From Pelodera strongyloides (lineage: Eukaryota; Nematoda; Chromadorea; Rhabditida; Rhabditidae): 64,000 nt of DNA. The DNA is taken from assembly GCA_036852015.1 (NCBI GenBank), contig JAANDG010000223.1, forward strand, positions 152,176-216,175. Direction: 5' to 3'. The position numbers were made by a program, and so were the translations under genes. Positions 60,001 through 64,000 of the stretch are shown here, piece by piece (within the stretch, counting starts at the first letter, position 1; each line of letters starts with the position of its first letter). Below the pieces are notes generated by a model. The model was not told where the DNA came from. It saw only the letters and a program-made list of their open reading frames with translations, and did not search any database.

Positions 60001-60643
60001 ATTCGTGTAGTTTGCGCGTAGCAACCGAGCGCCAATAGAATATGGCGTCAAAATGTCGCACCCCAAATACAGTATACCGAGGGAAGTGTACGCTTTTTCA
60101 TACGCGTTGCAACGGGCTGCGCAATTTCTGCCGCACCTTTTCGGATTCGCTTGGCCAGTTATCTAGGTTTTGTGTATTGGTGACAATGTTTTGTTTTATT
60201 TGTTTTATGATTGTTTCTTATTGTTTGTATAGTAGTCTAGCGCATTCGTGGCATGTGAGGTAGGCAGCCGCGTGTTACGTGACTAATACCGGCGTGTTGT
60301 AAATGTTTAAAAATAATTTTAATTCCAGTTTCCTTCGGTCATTGTTAAAGTTACATTTTCCATGTATTCGCATATTTATTCTCCTTCATACTCCTTCCTA
60401 TTGTTCTGCAGTATTTACATGCGTCTCTAATTCATTTTCGTGGTATCTTTTTATTACATTTGAATTGAGTTATTGAAGTTGTAAAAATACTTGTCGAAAA
60501 AGTAGTAAGCTAACGGTCTGGCTTTGTCTGTGAGAGAACAAGGAAAGCGTTTAAAATAGAGTGGAAACTCGTGTTGTATTAGACAAGTCCAGTGCAGTGA
60601 GGTCGCAGTTGTTAAACTGGGTGACGGAGTCAGTACTAGAGTT

Positions 60644-60805
60644 CCGTACAGTTCGGAAGTGAAAGAGAAAACCGTACAGTTCGGTGTATACCCAATGTTT
60701 CCGTACAGTTCGGAATTGGAAGAGAAATGAGAAGATCGTACAGTTCGATCAAGACTAAGTCAGTTGGTCAATCAGTTTGCTGTTGTAAGCTTCCGTACAG
60801 TTCGG
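60644..60805. repeat. Five spaced copies of CCGTACAGTTCGG
   Basis: Exact 13-mers at 60644, 60672, 60701 and 60793, plus CGTACAGTTCG at about 60737. Most are extended to TTCCGTACAGTTCGGAA, so outer TTCCG/CGGAA arms form a dyad. Spacings are about 28, 29, 36 and 56 bp with unrelated sequence between, unlike a simple tandem array. Confidence 0.8.
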
Positions 60806-63800
60806 AAGAGAGACATTACTGAAGAGGAAATGAATCGTTTTGCGGTGGGTACCGCTTCTATTTTTCTAATGGGCATTTACGTTCGGCTACTGCGCAGAGT
60901 CATATGAATATTAGTTATCGCAAAAGAAATGGACGGCATGCGGCAGGTCAGGGGTGTAGGACTTAAGCAGTATAGTCCAGAGTTCCAGAGTCCAGGTATT
61001 CGCAGTCAATAGGACACGTGGGGGACTGAAGGTGATTTTTGTTTTCTTTGATGGAGAGTGCCAAGCGTCCGTATTTCGGTTTAAAGTGCGGGGACATTTC
61101 ATCGTCCGTTCATAGTTCATGGAAGGTTTCAAGGGTGATAACTACATGTGTGGTTAAGTAAAAACCGATGTGAGCGGAGTACTTTAATTGGAAGGGTGTG
61201 TTCTTTAATTATTTAATCGGAGTAATTGGAGGAATAGCTAGGCCGGAGAAGTCACCTTTATTTTCGGGCCTGGTATAGGACGAGGCCGTCTTTTATAGAG
61301 GTCAATTTAACCTTTGGTGGTTCGCGTAACGCTTGCAATTTGTAACCAATAATTATGTGGCTGCTTTCTTTTCGGTTTTCACGGTTTGCGTCATTTGCGT
61401 GGCGGTGGTACTGGTGTACGGGACTTGGTAAATCCGTGCGTCAGTATTCGTGAGGGACTGGCATACACGAGCATACAGTTGGTTTTGGGAGATGCAAAAG
61501 ATCAAGGACGGACAGGTATCGTAGAAGGGTAGAAGTAGTGGTGTTCATACTTGTATTTGTCAAGCGAACTAGATCTCATTGCTGTGCGATGTATTCGTGG
61601 GAGTGAAACATTGGCCGGAATGCTGTATGTAAGATTGCACTTTCGAGGGCGCCATCGCCAGCCACCGAATAGAACACGCCGAGATTTTTCTACTTAGTTC
61701 TACAGAAAATGCAGAGACGAATGACTTGCATTCGTAAGAGTAAGAGGTTACATTTATATCATCGTCGTTCAGCCGAAGCCGCGGAACCGGCAGTACGCAA
61801 TTTGGTACAGATTACAAAGGGCGCTTGTGGAATATGATGTGATTTACGGGATCAGCCATTAGCTCAGTCCCTCAGCCGAATAGAGGAGAAAGATACATCG
61901 TTACCCGTCCGAACTTTCGGAGCCTATTTGCTGTATATTTGTATATTATTACTTCTAGTGCTTCTTTCTCCGACTTGGGGACTATAATTGTAGGTGTAAG
62001 CCATTGGCCAATTGCCAAAAACTGTGTGTGCCTGAGGAAATTGGTTTGCTCCATGCGATATATGCGGTCGTTACTTCCACTTATCACTTCAGACAAATAC
62101 GCACCATTATTTTTCCACACACCATTATTTTTAATCATTATTTATGGCCTGTCGTATGTTAGGTTAGGATACTTTATGTTAATCTACTAGGAAAGTAGGA
62201 AATTTCCATTTCACATTTTTGGCATCATTTTATCATGCTTCGTCGCTTTCATAATTTTAACCGTATCCGTGGTCTGTGGTCATGGTGTCCTTTTCTATAT
62301 TTCATATTACTTCGGGTTCGTAATTACAGTGGCGATTATGTCGTGCTTGCGACCAAGGCTATGTGTGCGGTACTGTTCAAAAGGTTCAACAATGAAAAAA
62401 GATGGCCCGGCGATAATCGTGTCTCACTGGCAGGGCCTTTGTGGAAGCGACACTATTTTGTGGTTGGTTAAATTTTTTTTTTTAACTTGTCTTACTTGAT
62501 ACTGTGCAAGGTGAAAGCAGACTTCAGACTCAAGACGCCAGCTTTTTAGTTTGTAGCGTGTGAACATTCAATCGCTTTTTCGAGACCATGATCATGATCC
62601 TTCTTTACGTTGCAACCAGCTAGGAAAGCAGGGTGGCCATAACAAGGCCATTGTGGTCAGGTCAAGCGTAGTTCGGGTTTCTACACATTATTGTATAGCA
62701 AATATAACATGTCAAGATTCTACACGCAATGTGTGTAGCTGATTGACTAAGCGCGTTTTGGCGGTGTAGGTTATGATATGAGGCATACTGCTAGGAAAAG
62801 CCTACAGTCATTCAGTCATAGTGCAAGTTGCGAAAACGTGGTGATGGATCCTAGCCTAAAACTATCCGCTTTTGGTCAAAGAACCAATGAACAACCAGTG
62901 TACAGTGTAGATCAGCATTTTGCACAGAACCAGAAGTTACTGAGTTATTAGTTCGAACACTTCGCATGTAGTACATAGGCATCTTGTTGAAACTCTATTG
63001 GTCCAGAAACGTATCGGAGTGGGAGTATCATAAGCTGGTCAAAAGGCAAGCGCAATCTTGGAAACAATCTCCATACGACCCTATTTTACCGACGTATCAT
63101 GCTAGTTATGAACGTTAGCTGTTCGCTCGTTCGGGAGAACCGGCAGAATATTACTTACGTATGTGTATGTTAAGAAAAAAGAAAGGAACGCAACGTTTTA
63201 ATCACACAAGTCTTTAGAGTGCAAGTGGCCGAACGAGTTCTATCGGCGCCGTGATTTTCTTTGACGGATAAGAAAAGGTTTCCATCAGTACGGAGCGGTG
63301 AAGGAATTTCAAGGTAATTTATGTTTGTTTTCCGCGTTTCCATTGTACCTAGTACCTAGCCAGGGTATAATTTCCTTCGTAAATGGAGATGCTTGGATAT
63401 GGATTGGAGATGCTTGGAGTTAAATATGAATGAATATGAATTAACTAATCGTGGAAGGCGTGGAGGGGTGGCCAAATGTAGACGTAGCCTAAGACCACCC
63501 GAACTGCACCGGGCTAGATGTCTGAACACTTTTCAGTCTAGTTCAGTTGCTTACACTTACTCAGGCTCAGGCGGCTTTAATACTTCGTGAGAAAGTAGAC
63601 ATTAGGGAATAGACACCAATTTCGAATGAGTCCAGACCAGTACCAGAAACGTCTGAGTTTGGGTACAATGTTCATACAATATTAATTTACCGGACACAGT
63701 AAGGTCATTTGGTCATTATTTTGGGGAACGCTCGTTCGGAACGAGAAATCTTCGTTGAAAAGAAAACGTGCGTGGGTGCGCGCACTGCACAGTTCTGTAA

Positions 63801-64000
63801 TGACTGACGTTTTTAGAATGAAAATGTGAAGAGTTCTATGAGCGGCTAAGCTCCATTGAATGGACGCCGGGATCGTCCTTAAGTGGCAAGGAAGCGTCGG
63901 GCCATTCAGAAATGTATCTGCGAAGGAATTCAAGGTGCTTTTGAAACATACGTTTGGTCCGCCCATACCTGGGGCACGTGAGCAATCAGTATTTTGTACT

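Noticed and set aside
61872..62138. 88-residue minus ORF with reasonable composition
   Set aside because: No recognisable motif, no splice context, no support from neighbours; left unannotated.

Overview
This is a gene-dense, intron-rich animal nuclear DNA window. Almost every coding block is a short exon (about 35-240 bp) bounded by canonical GT/AG sites. The families present (KMT2C/D methyltransferase, Patched-type transporter, furin-like receptor ectodomain) point to a metazoan. The compact KMT2C/D protein, the short introns and the many small palindromic repeats would fit a non-bilaterian such as a sponge, but the lineage is inference and I cannot fix the species.

Layout. (1) About 1261-11394, minus strand: a Patched/PTCHD-type sterol-sensing-domain protein. 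Its N-terminal exon is at 11174-11394, and its C-terminal exons run down to 1261 and probably off the left edge. (2) 13243-25419, minus strand: a signal-peptide protein with many furin-like cysteine-rich repeats and a basic, Ser/Thr-rich tail, with no kinase domain seen. It contains a tandemly duplicated exon. (3) 25676-27742, minus strand: a complete six-exon IMP3 (U3 snoRNP) gene. (4) 31062-50992, plus strand: a complete KMT2C/D (MLL3/MLL4-type) H3K4 methyltransferase. My hand-spliced model has 56 exons, stays in frame throughout and gives about 2339 residues. (5) 53063-55519, plus strand: ADAT3, the catalytically inactive partner of tRNA adenosine deaminase. (6) 56276-59653 onward, plus strand: the 5' half of AASDH (ACSF4), an acyl-adenylating enzyme. 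I found no downstream exons in the last 4.3 kb.

The genes are mostly unrelated housekeeping or chromatin genes and show no pathway-level clustering. Minus-strand genes fill the left half and plus-strand genes the right half. The 3.3 kb between IMP3 and KMT2C/D is therefore a divergent intergenic region.

Introns and spacers hold many mobile and repetitive elements. There are several families of TTAA-flanked palindromic MITEs and other foldback elements. Three non-autonomous Helitrons have recognisable 5' TCTT...ATATAA and 3' hairpin-CTGG ends. There are tRNA-derived SINE-like units, a 1.1 kb minisatellite whose unit is self-complementary, and microsatellites. One foldback element is nested in a SINE, and one Helitron occupies most of the spacer upstream of ADAT3.
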